From NCBI GenBank assembly GCA_021186555.1, contig JAJKFL010000002.1, positions 9,795,001-9,859,000 on the forward strand: DNA of 64,000 nucleotides. Reading direction: 5' to 3'. Numbering within the stretch: the stretch's first letter is position 1; every line of letters begins with the position of its first letter. Under the pieces are notes generated by a model that did not search any database, was not told where the DNA came from, and was given only the letters and a program-made list of their open reading frames with translations. The translations under genes were made by a program, and so were the position numbers. This document shows, in pieces, positions 22,872 to 48,614 of the stretch. Source of the stretch: Reticulitermes speratus (Eukaryota > Arthropoda > Insecta > Blattodea > Rhinotermitidae).

Positions 22872-22884
22872 TTTCTTATTCTTG

Positions 22885-23690
22885 TTTAACACTGTTCACT
22901 ACCGTCTGTCACTGTCGTCGTTTCTTCGTTTGTAATTCAATTAAACAAATTTTAATGTTCTTTTGTAACGAAGTGCACAATGGGAGGCAAACTCAGTCCC
23001 TCCGTCCGCGATAATCACCGAGAATAAAATCTTATCAGTTTTATCAAGAGACTTTCATTACACAACGAGAAGTTAAGTGGCAGAGATAATGGATATCTCA
23101 ATTTTTTCTTTATTGGTTTATTTTAAAACGCTGGTGATATCTCAAGCAAAATACTGCGGTTGATAGGATGCTTGATGAACAACAATGAATTGTAAGGGGT
23201 TTGGAATGGAGCTGTTGTAGTTTATTCGAGGTAATATCCCGGTATTTTCCTGGACGAACTGAAGAAAAACCACAAAAAAAAATGTCAATCCGAGTAATAG
23301 TAGTTTGGAAACGAGGTTCGAACCGCGCACCTTCGGAACATACATATAAAATATTGTTTAGTATTTAACGAAATATGAGTATAATGATTTTCTTATGCTG
23401 TGTAGCACGACATTTTTTTTTCGAACAGCTTTTACCCAATACCTTTACGCGTAGGTCTATATTTACAATAAGTCAACATCGAAAAAATTTATGTAAGCAA
23501 TATGCTAGTAAAACTATTCAGACTGGGCGGATTTTCAAAGGATGGATATAATTGGTGAACGGGAATAGAGAATCAATCTCTGAGATACTTTCTGAATGAG
23601 TATATAAATTTTATAAAAATGCACATAAGCTCAGATTGTCCTATCTTAAGGTAAACTTACCCAAATTGTTTGACATTAACTAACTCCATA
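22885..23690. other. intergenic, nothing recognised
   Basis: CpG-retaining sequence with short frames only. Confidence 0.45.
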
Positions 23691-23696
23691 TAGTAG

Positions 23697-24120
23697 AGTC
23701 CTTCTTGAGAAGCTAATCGGTGTTCAGCTGGTCAAGAAATTCCCCTCATTTTAAGAAAACAGGAGGTTCATTACCACATTCACAAAAGCCCGCCACCCCT
23801 CCCTATCCTGAACCGGATAAATCCAGTCTATGCCCCCATCCAACTTCTTGAAGATCATTTTTAATATTATCATCTCATATACACCTACGTCTTCCAAGTG
23901 GTTTCTTTCCCTCAGGTTTCCCCATCAAAACTCTGTATGTATCTCTCTTCTCACCAATACGTGCTTCATGTCCCGCCCATTTCATTCTTCTTGATTGGCT
24001 CATCCGAATAATGTTTGGTGAGGGGTACAGATCACAAAGCGCCCCATTATGAAGTATTTTCCTCTCACCTGCTACCTTGTCCCCCATTTTATTTTCTACT
24101 TCGAAACTGTTAATTTTGCC
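23697..24120 (-). mobile_element. RTE-like LINE, 3' end
   Basis: Minus strand: NKMGDKVAGERKILHNGALC, DLYPSPNIIRMSQSRRMKWA, RVLMGKPEGKKPLGRR, then the AATGAGGGGAATTTCTTGAC-type 3' end. Same family as at 10.4 kb. Confidence 0.82.
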
Positions 24121-24805
24121 TGAAGTGGATGTAGTCATTTATGTGGCACTGTTAAAACCTACCTTCCTGGGTTTTCATATACGAAACACGGTACGTTACA
24201 AAATTATTTAGTTTGCCCTACGGGTCTATTGTAATGGCTATTACAGATGTTAGCATAATTCTGCGAAGTTCGCTCAACCGATTCACACTACCCTTGCTAA
24301 CAATATTCGTTTGTAAACTCACAGTTAAGAGCCCATGTCTCTCATTCTCTTAGCTTATTTGCAGGTACTAGCTCAGATGGTGAAATTTTTCCTGTTTCTC
24401 TTTTGTGCTTCTGGAAACGAATGCCAAGGCTATTCTGGCAGCGACTATAATCAACCTTAAACTACTCTGACGATGGCATATTACAACTGACCTGACTATG
24501 ATTTCATAGATTTCCATCGCTTTCGGTTTATTGCATCATAATTTTATGACAATAGGGACTGTTTTTGTCTTCAGATGGAGGTGGGTAGAAAGGGACCCTA
24601 ACCTGGTGTGCCCCGTGTTTGTGTCACTGAGTCGCGTTTCCATCTGGAGACGAAAACAAACAGCTTGCAAAATTTTTTACATAATAAGCCTATGACGATA
24701 GACATGTACAAAGCACTAGTCAAACTTATTGAAACTATCGTGTTTTTCCCAGCCCATGCAGAACAGTACTTTAAAGTTGGCCACCACTGCTTCGTCCCTT
24801 ATCTC

Positions 24806-25067
24806 CAGGGCCGCGGACAGCGGGTTCGGGCCCCGGTGAAAATATTTTTTCTGGCCCCCGTCAAGGGCGGACCAGCTAAATATCTTTACACTAAATCTGA
24901 AAGACTGACTGTCAGTTGCCGAGCGACTTGGGCTTGGTCTGAAAGCATTAATTGGTACAATCGACAAATAATGATACTACCGCGAAAGACAAGAATATAG
25001 GCCTATGCAACATATTCGGGCCCCGGTAATTTGTAAGGGTCCCCCCCCCCCCATCTCGTCGGCACTG
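24806..25067. mobile_element. hAT-type MITE, 262 bp, perfect 8-bp duplication
   Basis: It starts CAGGGCCGCGGACAG and ends with the complement of CAGTGCCGACGAGA. The 8-bp duplication CTTATCTC lies at 24798-24805 and 25068-25075. Subterminal TTCGGGCCCCGGT occurs near both ends (about 24825 and 25017). The 130-codon frame across it is chance. Confidence 0.9.
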
Positions 25068-25075
25068 CTTATCTC

Positions 25076-26000
25076 TCACTAACCTAATACACTTAGTCTA
25101 ATCTATGTAACTCGAGCAGTTGAGTAACCTAGTTGAGTAGAATGCAAATGGCGGCCGTCGCGTCTGTCTGCCCACATGTTTAATTTGTGTAGGCATAAAG
25201 ATATTTCAATGAATTTAATATTGGGTGTATATACTAAAAGTCGCCAAGCGAATTAATTTCGGTTCGTGTCTAACATAATTCATATTCTCGCATGAACCTG
25301 AAATCTTAAAAACTGATCATGGAGAAATATAACCTAATATGAGACATAAAATGGAGGCCTCATTAAAAACTAAAAATTTATTTGAAGCGTCTTCCTCTAG
25401 ACTTATGGCGAGTATTTAACTAAACACAGACAAATGTTTTCATGATTGCAAATGACACATATGGGGCGTTTGTTTCCGCAACGCTATATAGGCCTATATA
25501 GATTCCATGCAATAATGAACGTTAGTTTACTAACTTCGGAGGATTTGCTTCACTGTCAGACTGAAAAACGAAAGGTCTGTAAAACTTGAACACACTAAAA
25601 TCTCACAAAGAGATAGAACCACTTAATAAATACGAAAGTTAACTGAGGCAACAATGGAATTTCGTTGGCAAAGAGCCTAGCGATTCCCTTAGCTCCGTGT
25701 CTGGAGTAATGCAGTATTTCATACTGAAACACCGAGCACAGCTATGCAGGCCAACCCGGCAGCATGTTTTATATACGGGTTATTATTTCATCTAGTCCAA
25801 TTGAAGACAATTTAGGATCCATTAAGCTCAATTGGATGAAACATCCTTCCCTTCCTCTCCTGTTGTTGGCATCAATTAAGTCACTCGAGAGAAGAGTGAA
25901 TCATGGACAGTGCGGTGATGTGTGGCGAGGCATAGCCATCTAATAAATGCTCGTGTGTGAATTCTTCCGACAAATTACTTTACTTAGCTGAGGTTATATA
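25076..26000. other. intergenic, nothing recognised
   Basis: No gene, SINE head or inverted ends seen. Confidence 0.45.
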
Positions 26001-26003
26001 GGT

Positions 26004-26284
26004 AAGGTAAAGGTAAAGCAATCCCTGTACAGGCCTCGGCAGCCCCTGAGGCTTCCAGGAGGTTGAGGCTCCCAGATTTTCAGACAGGGTTGTCAGCTCT
26101 ATGCACCGGCCGCCTTTACCCGCAAGGAAATATTCCTGATACTCATTTCTGTTAGAGGCTGAGTCGACCCCAGTGCGGCGGAAGGATTATGTCAATGAAA
26201 AAATTCCAATGACACAATCGGGATTCGAACCCGCGACCTTCCAGATTGTAGCGCAGTGCCTCGACTAACTGCGCCACCGCGTGC
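26004..26284 (-). mobile_element. tRNA-derived SINE (family B)
   Basis: Minus strand: GCGGTGGCGCAGTTAGTCGA (A box), CGCGGGTTCGAATCCC (B box), and a body ending in GATTGCTTTACC with a (TTTACC)n tail at 26003-26020. The same family recurs at 55.5 kb on the + strand. Confidence 0.9.
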
Positions 26285-26649
26285 TCGGTGTGAAAAGTCG
26301 CCATATTAATTTTGAAGTAGTTCACTTGTATGGAAAGAGATGTAGCATACTTCGGTCGCAGTATAAAAGTCTTGTAACAGATCTTAGGTGTTTATTTTTA
26401 AATCCTGTGTTAATTGTAGCAAGTCGTGTAAGCAAGCCAAGCTGTTAAGGCACAAACCAAGCATTACGCCGGTCCACGAAAGGAACAAGAAAGAATAAAA
26501 GTACCTCTTAATGAAAGAGGAAACCGAAATTAGGAAGGACAAAAAACGCATTTTACACACAACTATCAGTAAAGATTTTCGTTGATTTTTATCTATTTGT
26601 GGTTTATTTAATGGAGCTCTCCGCGTCCAAAGAATCGATTGCATATTTT

Positions 26650-26815
26650 CTAATCTCGCAATGGGTAATTGATCTCTCCCGGAGGATAAAGCGGCAGGAG
26701 CGTGGCACTGACCACCCACCCTATCTAGCGCTGTGGTTAAAGAAAGAGTTCTCCCCATTTGGACCTTCATGGCCTGTTCTAGGGTGAACTTTATATTTAC
26801 CTTCAACTTTGCCCT
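26650..26815 (+). mobile_element. SINE family A, 5'-truncated
   Basis: AAAGCGGCAGGAGCGTGGC, CTAGCGCTGTGGTTAAAGAA and GACCTTCATGGCCTGTTCTA match the 3' half of the family A SINEs at 11.4 and 21.4 kb. Confidence 0.8.
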
Positions 26816-27289
26816 TATTTTCTGAACATAATAAAACAAGCATCCATTTTTTTTTTAGAAAATTTTCATAAAAGTTCTCTTGTATATACATCCTTAAAAT
26901 GTATTGTGGCGTCTGCAAATTATAACGTAAAAGTTATTTATTTATTTCCTCACAAATCCCTTTCGCTTTTTGATCTGTCGTTCGTTCATATTTTTTCCCC
27001 CAAATATTCCCTCGTGGCGTGTACAAGGACAATTATGCCTTTACTGTTCATTAGAGCTTGGTTTTTGACGTCACAACCAGGTTTTCCTTGGTCACGTTAT
27101 TATATTAAGAGAACGCTGTTCTTTACTTTAAGGGAATGAAAGAGGCAGTGGAATAGCGGGTGAATATTGTGTTGCCCCTTCATATGACTTGGTAAGTTTT
27201 GGTAATAATATAAAAATAATCGCAACTACAAAGACGTCCAAGAATGTAAAGTTGTCTCTGTGTTCAATGAACAACCACTCCACGGAAAC
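26816..27289. other. intergenic, nothing recognised
   Basis: AT-rich, short frames only. Confidence 0.4.
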
Positions 27290-28150
27290 ATATGGATGAG
27301 TGGAAGGGAAACTCCACTTATTCTTAAAATCGGCACTAGATGGAGATGGTTTTCAGCTTCACACCGCGGACGCTTTATTGCCTGCGAAAGGGCCTCGTAT
27401 GTACCAACTGGATGCGAGGGTGACGCCCCAAAGTCCATGTCGACACTGTAGGGAAGGGAAAATTCTTATCCCTGCTGGGAATTTAAACTCGGTGATCTAG
27501 CCCAGTGGTATTCAACGTTTTTTGTTCGCGTACCCCCCCACATATAATTTCTCTTCAACTTTTTACCCCCAAAGTTTTTGGCGCGTAATTCAAGTTATAC
27601 ATAGTCTGTAATCTACATTTAAAATAAATTAAATAAATTACATGAAAAATAATGTATTAAATAATAAGTTTTAAATGAGAAAAAGGAGAATCAAGCTATT
27701 AAACGACGGCAGCGGCAATTGTCAAAGAACAAGGTAATATGAAGGAGTGCGTCTGTTTGTTTATTGCCACAACTGTATTGTGAAGTATGTTCATTGCATG
27801 GTTAAAAGAAGTGAAAAACAGTATTAGGGAAAACGTTAATCCCGCCCAATAGTGTTCAGTCACGTTCCTACGGACTATGTAGGATAAAATGAAACTGGCC
27901 GCCCAGATACGAATCACATAAAGCAGAAAGACAGAGAAAAAATGGCGCTCCCAAATCGCATGTCCTTACGTCCGGGTCTCTTGTGTCTAACCCTAAATCT
28001 GGCCCTGATTATTCAGTGTTTATCGTGAAATATTTTTAAATTTTACGTACCCCCCTAAGATGTCTTCGCGTACCCCAGGTTGAATACCACTGGTCTAGCC
28101 CCTAGCCCAATCATAGTGACTGAGCTATTATGATGATAATAACAAACGTA
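27290..28150 (-). mobile_element. degenerate tRNA-derived SINE split by a hAT MITE
   Basis: Outside the hAT element (27503-28092), the flanks GCTGGGAATTTAAACTCGG and CTAGCCCAATCATAGTGACT join into a tRNA-like minus-strand head with TAGCTCAGTCACTATGATTG. The body has CGGCACTAGATGGAGATGG and CACACCGCGGACGCTTTATT. A related worn copy is at 43.6 kb. Confidence 0.6.
27503..28092. mobile_element. hAT-type non-autonomous transposon, 590 bp
   Basis: 14-bp perfect ends CAGTGGTATTCAAC and its complement. Target duplication ATCTAGCC / GTCTAGCC (27495-27502, 28093-28100; 7 of 8). Both ends continue into GCGTACCCC-type sequence. No transposase is recognisable inside. Confidence 0.9.
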
Positions 28151-28690
28151 GCAACTGTCTATGATCTTGGACCCCTCAATATGTATCGGAAGTCATACCC
28201 CGACAGAGCTGGTATCATGTCCTTCTACAGGGACATGATTGTCCGACAACTCGCTTGACTACTTCATTCAGACCGTTTCGTGTGACGGCAGGAAACGCAG
28301 CGCTAGCCGCTCTTCCAATGTGCAGTGAGTCGGGGTCCATGCATTTTAGTTGAATGTGTTGAAGTTAGTATTAAGTTTTTATTTAAAGAAATTATTGGAT
28401 ATATTTTACTTCGGCTGGCAGTCACGTGTCACGCGTCACACGTGACAAACACGTTGATTCATCGCACGTCGACGTTTTATGAATTAAGTGAGCCGACAGG
28501 AAGGAACTGGCGACAGTTGTCATATAAAATAATGTTTCTGTATTTAAAGACGGAGGTAGATACATTGTAAATACAAGCACATGTCTTCTATGCTCATATG
28601 GACTAAGAACGAATAAATTGTTGCTATAAACTTAGCCTATCAGAAGAGCGTCACAATCTGCAAAACCACAATCTTTAATTATTTATCGTA
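28151..28690. other. intergenic, nothing recognised
   Basis: An 81-codon frame at 28325-28570 has no domain. CpG-retaining. Confidence 0.4.
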
Positions 28691-28694
28691 TCTC

Positions 28695-29130
28695 AGACTT
28701 TACCAGAAAGAAAGGATGTAGGAGAACAGGGTGATAAGGAGAATATGAAATAAGAGGAGACTGGAGAAAAGTGCATAATGAGAAACTTAATTTTTACCTT
28801 CACAGAATATCATTAGGATGCCCAAATGATGGAGAATAAGGTGATTACGGTACGCAGCACGAAAAGGGGAGGTGATAAATGCATGCCAGATTTCGGTGGG
28901 AAACAACTGAAGTGGTAAGAGACCACTTGAAAGAACTAGCCATAGAAGGGACAGCATTAAAATTGATGTTATGCAAACATAATCGGAGGATGTTAAGTGG
29001 TTTCATATGGCTAAAAATATGGACGAATGACTGGCTGTTGTGAACACGGTAATGAACGCGTTTGGGTTCCATAAAAATCGGGAAGCAACTGAACTAATTT
29101 TAGCTTCTTTAAGGAGGGATCTGCTCCAGG
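28695..29130 (+). mobile_element. RTE-like LINE, 3' end, old
   Basis: GAGGAGACTGGAGAAAAGTG, ATAATGAGAAACTTAATTTT, GAGACCACTTGAAAGA, then GTAATGAACGCGTTTGGGTT and a CTGCTCCAGGGGTTGGTT end. Same family as 10.4 kb, heavily mutated. Confidence 0.7.
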
Positions 29131-29489
29131 GGTTGGTTGTTTATTCGACAGCATTGCGTCACTTAATCCATTCTTGCTGCAACCTGTCAATTAAGCTGAC
29201 GTGACGTAAAGGCATAAAGTTGCGTCTGTCAGAGGTCTGGGACCCGCTGATCATCGCTGCTGAGCCACAGACCATGTAAATTCAGATTCCACATCTTCGC
29301 TTTTGAAAATACACGGGCCTACATAACTTGGCTTTTGAAGCATGATTTTCGTTTATAGATGCAAGTAATACATTACAATATAAGAGTACGTTCAATGGAC
29401 TTGCGAAAGGCTGTACGCCTTCTATAGGAGTATGGTTCTACCATAACTGGAATGGTTTTTCAAAATGATGGTCTTCTGAGTTTTTACAC

Positions 29490-29640
29490 CGTATTGTTTA
29501 ATGTGCTTGTTCCGACGTTTCGGAGAAGGAGGTGCTTTAAAATTCACCTGAATCAAATTCAGTCGCCCTGAAGATGGCGGTAGCACGTTTTTCCGGAACA
29601 TTGGAACAAACGCATTAAACTACACAGCGTGAAACCCCGC
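29490..29640 (+). mobile_element. degenerate palindromic hammerhead-like retroposon
   Basis: The left part TTCCGACGTTTCGGAGAAGG, complemented, is a GAAACGTCGGAA end. The right part carries CCCTGAAGATGGCGG and, after a loop, TTCCGGAACATTGGAAC (29567-29605). The core CTGAAGA is intact, but the GAAA arm is worn. Confidence 0.5.
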
Positions 29641-29841
29641 AACATCATCCGAGTAACACCCGCCTTGAAAACCCAGAACTTGTCCTTCTCACCGCCTCTG
29701 TCCAAATTCCTCTGGTCGCCGTTCACTAACTGGGATTCGAAGTGGCCGCCCGTTCATAAGATGAGGTCTGTGGATCCTGGCTCTAAACAGAAATGGGACT
29801 TTCGTGGTAATTTAGTAAATTGAGTAAATTAGTCTTGAGTG

Positions 29842-30130
29842 GAAAATCTATGTTCTATATGCACTGCTTGTTCTGCGTACATTGCTTGTTCTCATGTTCT
29901 ATAATATATGTTCATATTTTACATGCACTATATACACTACATGCACTGTTTATTCCATACGCACTATTTGTTCTGTACGCATTTTTTGTTATATGTGCGT
30001 GTATGCTATGTGCAATGTATGTCCTCATGCACTCTATGTTCTACATGAAATCTATGTTCGCTATGCACTGCATGTTCTATATGTACTGCATGCTCTATAC
30101 GACCTGTATAGTCTAATAGTCTATAGGCAC
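29842..30130. repeat. degenerate 18-bp tandem repeat
   Basis: About fifteen worn units of the type TGTTCTATATGCACTGCT run through here (examples at 29852, 29879, 30029, 30047, 30068, 30086). Two overlapping open frames (98 and 119 codons) rich in Cys, Tyr and Met come from the repeat, not from a gene. Confidence 0.75.
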
Positions 30131-30185
30131 TCTTTGCTATGGTTCTATTTGATATGCCTTCATTTTCATTTATTGCAGAGAAGCG

Positions 30186-30262
30186 AAGCGATATATATTA
30201 TATATAATATATATAATATGTATATTATATATTATATATAATATGTATATTATATATAATTA
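30186..30262. repeat. (TA)n-rich palindromic low-complexity run
   Basis: Alternating A/T with repeated TATATAATATGTATATTATA units. Likely unstable in cloning and assembly. Confidence 0.9.
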
Positions 30263-30629
30263 TGCTTTTGTGTATTTTAGTCTCTAATACGCCTTTTGAC
30301 GGGAGGTCAAGAAATTTTGACTTAAATGATAGCCTGCATTCTCAAAATTTAATTTGTGTTAAATTTCTTTTTGCACGTAATTGAAATTTATTTGTTTTAT
30401 GCCCAAATGTTTGAAGCTTCCCATTTTTTAGAAGGGATTGTTAGCCATGTCTATGTTATAGTATAGGCCTAATAGTACTAGTCTAACGTCGTTAAATGTC
30501 TACAACAACAAAATTTTTTTTTTCAAATTCAAGTTGTAGTTGTGAACAAGGACGAGGCCTGTACTTTGTTATGTACTCTTGCGTTTATAATAATTGCAAA
30601 GTTAGATTTTTGCTTCATGTAAATTATGG

Positions 30630-30866
30630 GGAGCAAACTTAAGTGAAAGAGACCACGTGGAAAATCTAGACACGGATGTGAGGATAATAGATATACATAT
30701 ATCTTAAGGACGTAGGATGAGAGGGCGTGGACTGAAATGATCTGGCTCAGGATTTGGTACGAGCTGCGAGCTCCTGTGAACATCGTGATAATAAACCTAC
30801 GGGTTGCATACAATGCGGGGGAATTCCTTGACTAGCTTCTCAAGAAAAATTCTTCTCCTTGCAATT
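30630..30866 (+). mobile_element. RTE-like LINE, 3' end
   Basis: GTGAAAGAGACCACGTGGAA, TGGCTCAGGATTTGGTACGA, AATAAACCTACGGGTTGCAT, GGGGGAATTCCTTGACTAGC and TTGCAATTAGTCAG correspond to the end of the family at 10.4 kb. Strongly mutated. Confidence 0.7.
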
Positions 30867-30869
30867 AGT

Positions 30870-32174
30870 CAGGTATTAAATTATGGGTTAACCGACACGC
30901 ACCAAAACTAAATTCCGCGGTACAAGTTTCAGTGTGGACTAATTTTCTGATATAAATTTTAAATGAAATGATTTCCCTATTTTCGAAGATAAGCATATAG
31001 ACAGACAGACAGGCAATGTTGCAATTACGCGTTTATTGCATTCGCTTCATGCAAAGAACGCTTCCATGGTAGTTTTTGTTCTGCCTGCCATGACACTGAC
31101 AGGAGCACAACATCCGTGCTACACCATTGGCTGCTTCCTATCTGTGAAACTCCACCCCGTTTACGCACCGAGACCCAAACGTGATTGGTTCTTGCTTCAG
31201 AACAGAGGGCTGGCTGTAGTCTATTAGTTAATATAAATTGGATACAAACTTAGACGAACTTCACTAACTAAAGATTCATCTTGTCTATTAAACGAAAGTG
31301 AACTTGTACAAATAATAATATTCTGGGGGTCTTACTCTTGCTGACAAGCTGTGTGTTCCAGCCAGCCAGCCGAACCAACTAACTGGAATTATTAGGTCTC
31401 ATTGTGAACAATCGTGTTTCATCAGGAAAATCTAGTGAGCCTTAACAAACTGTAACTGGATCAATTCACACAAACATCAGCGAAAGAAGCGACCCGTAGC
31501 AACAAGCAATTCGTTTAATCTACGCTATTAGTGGTGTGTGAGACTTTGTAACTTAATTTGTATTAAAACCAATCAACGAAAATAACTAAGACTTAACAAC
31601 ACAGTCAGAACGAAGGGTAGGGGGGGGTAGATAATGATTTAACTTCGTCACGATAATTGTCCAGACTTATTAGTTATCGCCGAAAGCATCTCATTGCGCT
31701 GCTATTTTTCTTAATGCAAGTTACGTAACAATTGTTGCAATATGTCGGCGAGTAAGTGTCGAACTCGTATAATTATGATGAAACAATAAACATATCGCCT
31801 CACAACCAATTAGGTTAATAAGAAGATTAATCTGGGGAAACTACGAGTGTGCAGACACAAATAAGACAGAAAATTCAATCAGTTAATTTTAACTTGTGCT
31901 TACTTAAATATAAACTTAATAATTACAAATAAAAATATTTTGTGATATAATTTGTTATAGACGAAAGGCCAGTTTAACAATTACAATAATCCACTAATAC
32001 AGAAACTCAAAATTATAAAATGTGTTAAAGAAATACGAAAGTTGTAGACAGTGTATTCCACTTAAAAACTTATAGCCGGTATAATCGTGTCTGGTGCAAA
32101 TCAAGAGATTTGAAAGTGCAAGCTGATATAGTGTACTATTGACAACGTGTCTTTAAACTCAAGAACTGATAAGA
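30870..32174 (+). promoter_or_regulatory. repo 5' flank and presumed promoter/5' UTR
   Basis: About 1.3 kb with no recognisable mobile element, unusual for this part of the window, and with retained CpGs. I cannot place a transcription start or a clear TATA box. Context just before the ATG is GATAAGA, compatible with insect start sites. Confidence 0.45.
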
Positions 32175-47033
<14,859 letters not shown>

Positions 47034-47228
47034 CTGAAAGCTAACATTAGTGCTGGGCAGTCGATACAGGATATTGTTTTCACATGACAAATTCTGTACA
47101 GTAAAGGAGGCAACTAGGTCAGTAACCTGTGTTTAAGCTAGGAAAAATGTTAATTCACCTGTGAAATGAAGTCACCTCAGATGATCAGCTGTTGTGCAAC
47201 AGAAAACTGTATAAATCTTCACATGAAC

Positions 47229-47275
47229 ACCTGATGATGGAGGTAATGTTCCAGAACATTAATTACAAACTGTAC
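47229..47275 (+). ncRNA. worn hammerhead-like relic
   Basis: CACCTGATGATGGAGGTAAT, then GTTCCAGAACATTAATTAC. The core CTGATGA and stem II GGAGGT..TTCC remain recognisable, but GAAAC has become GAAC. A decayed relative of the modules at 37.8 and 54.2 kb. Confidence 0.4.
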
Positions 47276-47949
47276 TTTCACGTACCTGATTGCCTAGAAA
47301 ACTTCACTGCGCATGGTAACTGTAGAAGCTTCGAATCCTATGTGACATGAACCTGGTCTGTTATGACTTCTGGATTACTTCATTCCTAACAGATTTCATA
47401 ATGCCAGTAAAGTAGAGGGAAACATTTCATAACTGTGAAGAAAAACTCTATTTTGATAGGAGAATGTAGACTAATTATGGACAATTGCTAAAATAATTGT
47501 TTTATACAGGTTAAAAAATGCCTCTATTGCCATTTATATTGTGCATGATATCTCGTGTTTTGATTTCTTACCAATTCTTACTTCTCTTTGTAATGCCTTC
47601 TTTTACCTGGTAAAATTATCCTCTTCTGAATCAAAAATACTGTACTAATTGTGCCTGTCTACTTACTCTACTACTTAAACAATTTGGCACATGCTTTTCA
47701 TACATGATAAATTGTAATGCCTGTATCCATCGATATGTAAAAATGCATGTATGTATGCAGGGGCATTTCACATGAAGACTGAATTACTTTCATTGATAGG
47801 TGGCAAAGTTTCAATTTTAAGCAGACAAACTTCCTGTCCTTCCCCAGCACAACTTTATAAGGTATCCACTAGATTATTTTGCAACTGGTATGAGAAATGT
47901 GACCACTTTGATCACTCAGGCATAGGAGACTGCAGGTCCTATATAATGT

Positions 47950-48018
47950 AAGAAATTCCTTTATTATGGGTGCAACTCTTGGCTTCTCAAAAGGGAATCT
48001 GCACCATGGAGTTAATCA
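47950..48018 (+). mobile_element. RTE-like LINE, last 70 bases
   Basis: AAATTCCTTTATTATGGG, GGCTTCTCAAAAGGGAATCT and GCACCATGGAGTTAATCA correspond to the end of the family at 10.4 and 36.4 kb. Confidence 0.6.
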
Positions 48019-48346
48019 TATCTTCACTAGCATGAAAGCCTAAAATTCCAGGAGACAGCTGTTACATTTATATTAAGAAACTAAATTTGATATGATAACA
48101 GTATGCATTAAACAGTGCTCTTATCTGGAGGAAATTCTTTTATGCAAGGGTGTACAATGCAATACTAAAAATACTTAAAAACAAAAATACTTAAAATTAA
48201 CATTGTAAATATTAGGGATAAAGTTACCTTTGTCACTACAATATGTTTCAGTCAAATACAAACAGTATCGCTTGTACAGGTGAGCACATGAAATCTCTTA
48301 CTGCATTCCTTTAACTGCTGACATTGCAATAAATGCCTGAAACCAA

Positions 48347-48593
48347 TTTTTAAATTATTCGTTCCAAGCATTTGAACTAAACTGCTCATTTACAAAACCA
48401 ACCAAGTGCACTTATGATATACACAATATTACAGTCTTTCATTACTCCTACATGTTTCAGCATATAATTTTGCCATCAAGTTTTAAGTTAGTGTGTGAAC
48501 TCCCTAATGATGGCAAAATTGTATGCTGAAACATGTAGGAGTAATGAAAGACTGTAATGTTGTGTATATCATAGTGCATTTAGTCGGTGTTAT
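48347..48593 (+). mobile_element. palindromic hammerhead-bearing retroposon, family P2, 247 bp
   Basis: A 52-base unpaired head, then arms 48399-48478 and 48507-48589 around a 28-base centre. The direct repeats CAATAAATGCCTGAAACCAA (48327-48346) and CAATAAATAGTCTGAAACCA (from 48594) flank it, with small differences. The right arm carries the hammerhead-like module at 48500-48541. In the left arm the module stops at the core. CpGs seen in the 37-kb relative are TG or CA here. Confidence 0.8.
48500..48541 (+). ncRNA. hammerhead-ribozyme-like motif, one core change
   Basis: Stem I CTCC, core CTAATGA (expected CTGATGA; G5 changed to A), stem II GGC ... GCT, GAAAC, AT, GTA, return GGAG. Stems I and III pair perfectly. 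Probably inactive because G5 is essential. Confidence 0.6.
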
Positions 48594-48614
48594 CAATAAA
48601 TAGTCTGAAACCAA

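Larger units (their letters stand above)
47034..48350 (+). other. presumed repo 3' UTR and flank
   Basis: CpG-poor, AT-rich. A worn hammerhead-like relic lies at 47229-47275 and a LINE 3' scrap at 47950-48018. AATAAA at 48328-48333 is one possible poly(A) signal, but it lies in a direct repeat bordering the next element. The true end cannot be set from sequence alone. Confidence 0.4.

Noticed and set aside
24608-25000. 130-codon gene
   Set aside because: Most of it lies across a hAT MITE with perfect 8-bp duplication, and the translation has no family resemblance.
29820-30241. Cys/Tyr-rich small protein gene
   Set aside because: Both frames are explained by an 18-bp degenerate tandem repeat and the adjoining TA run.
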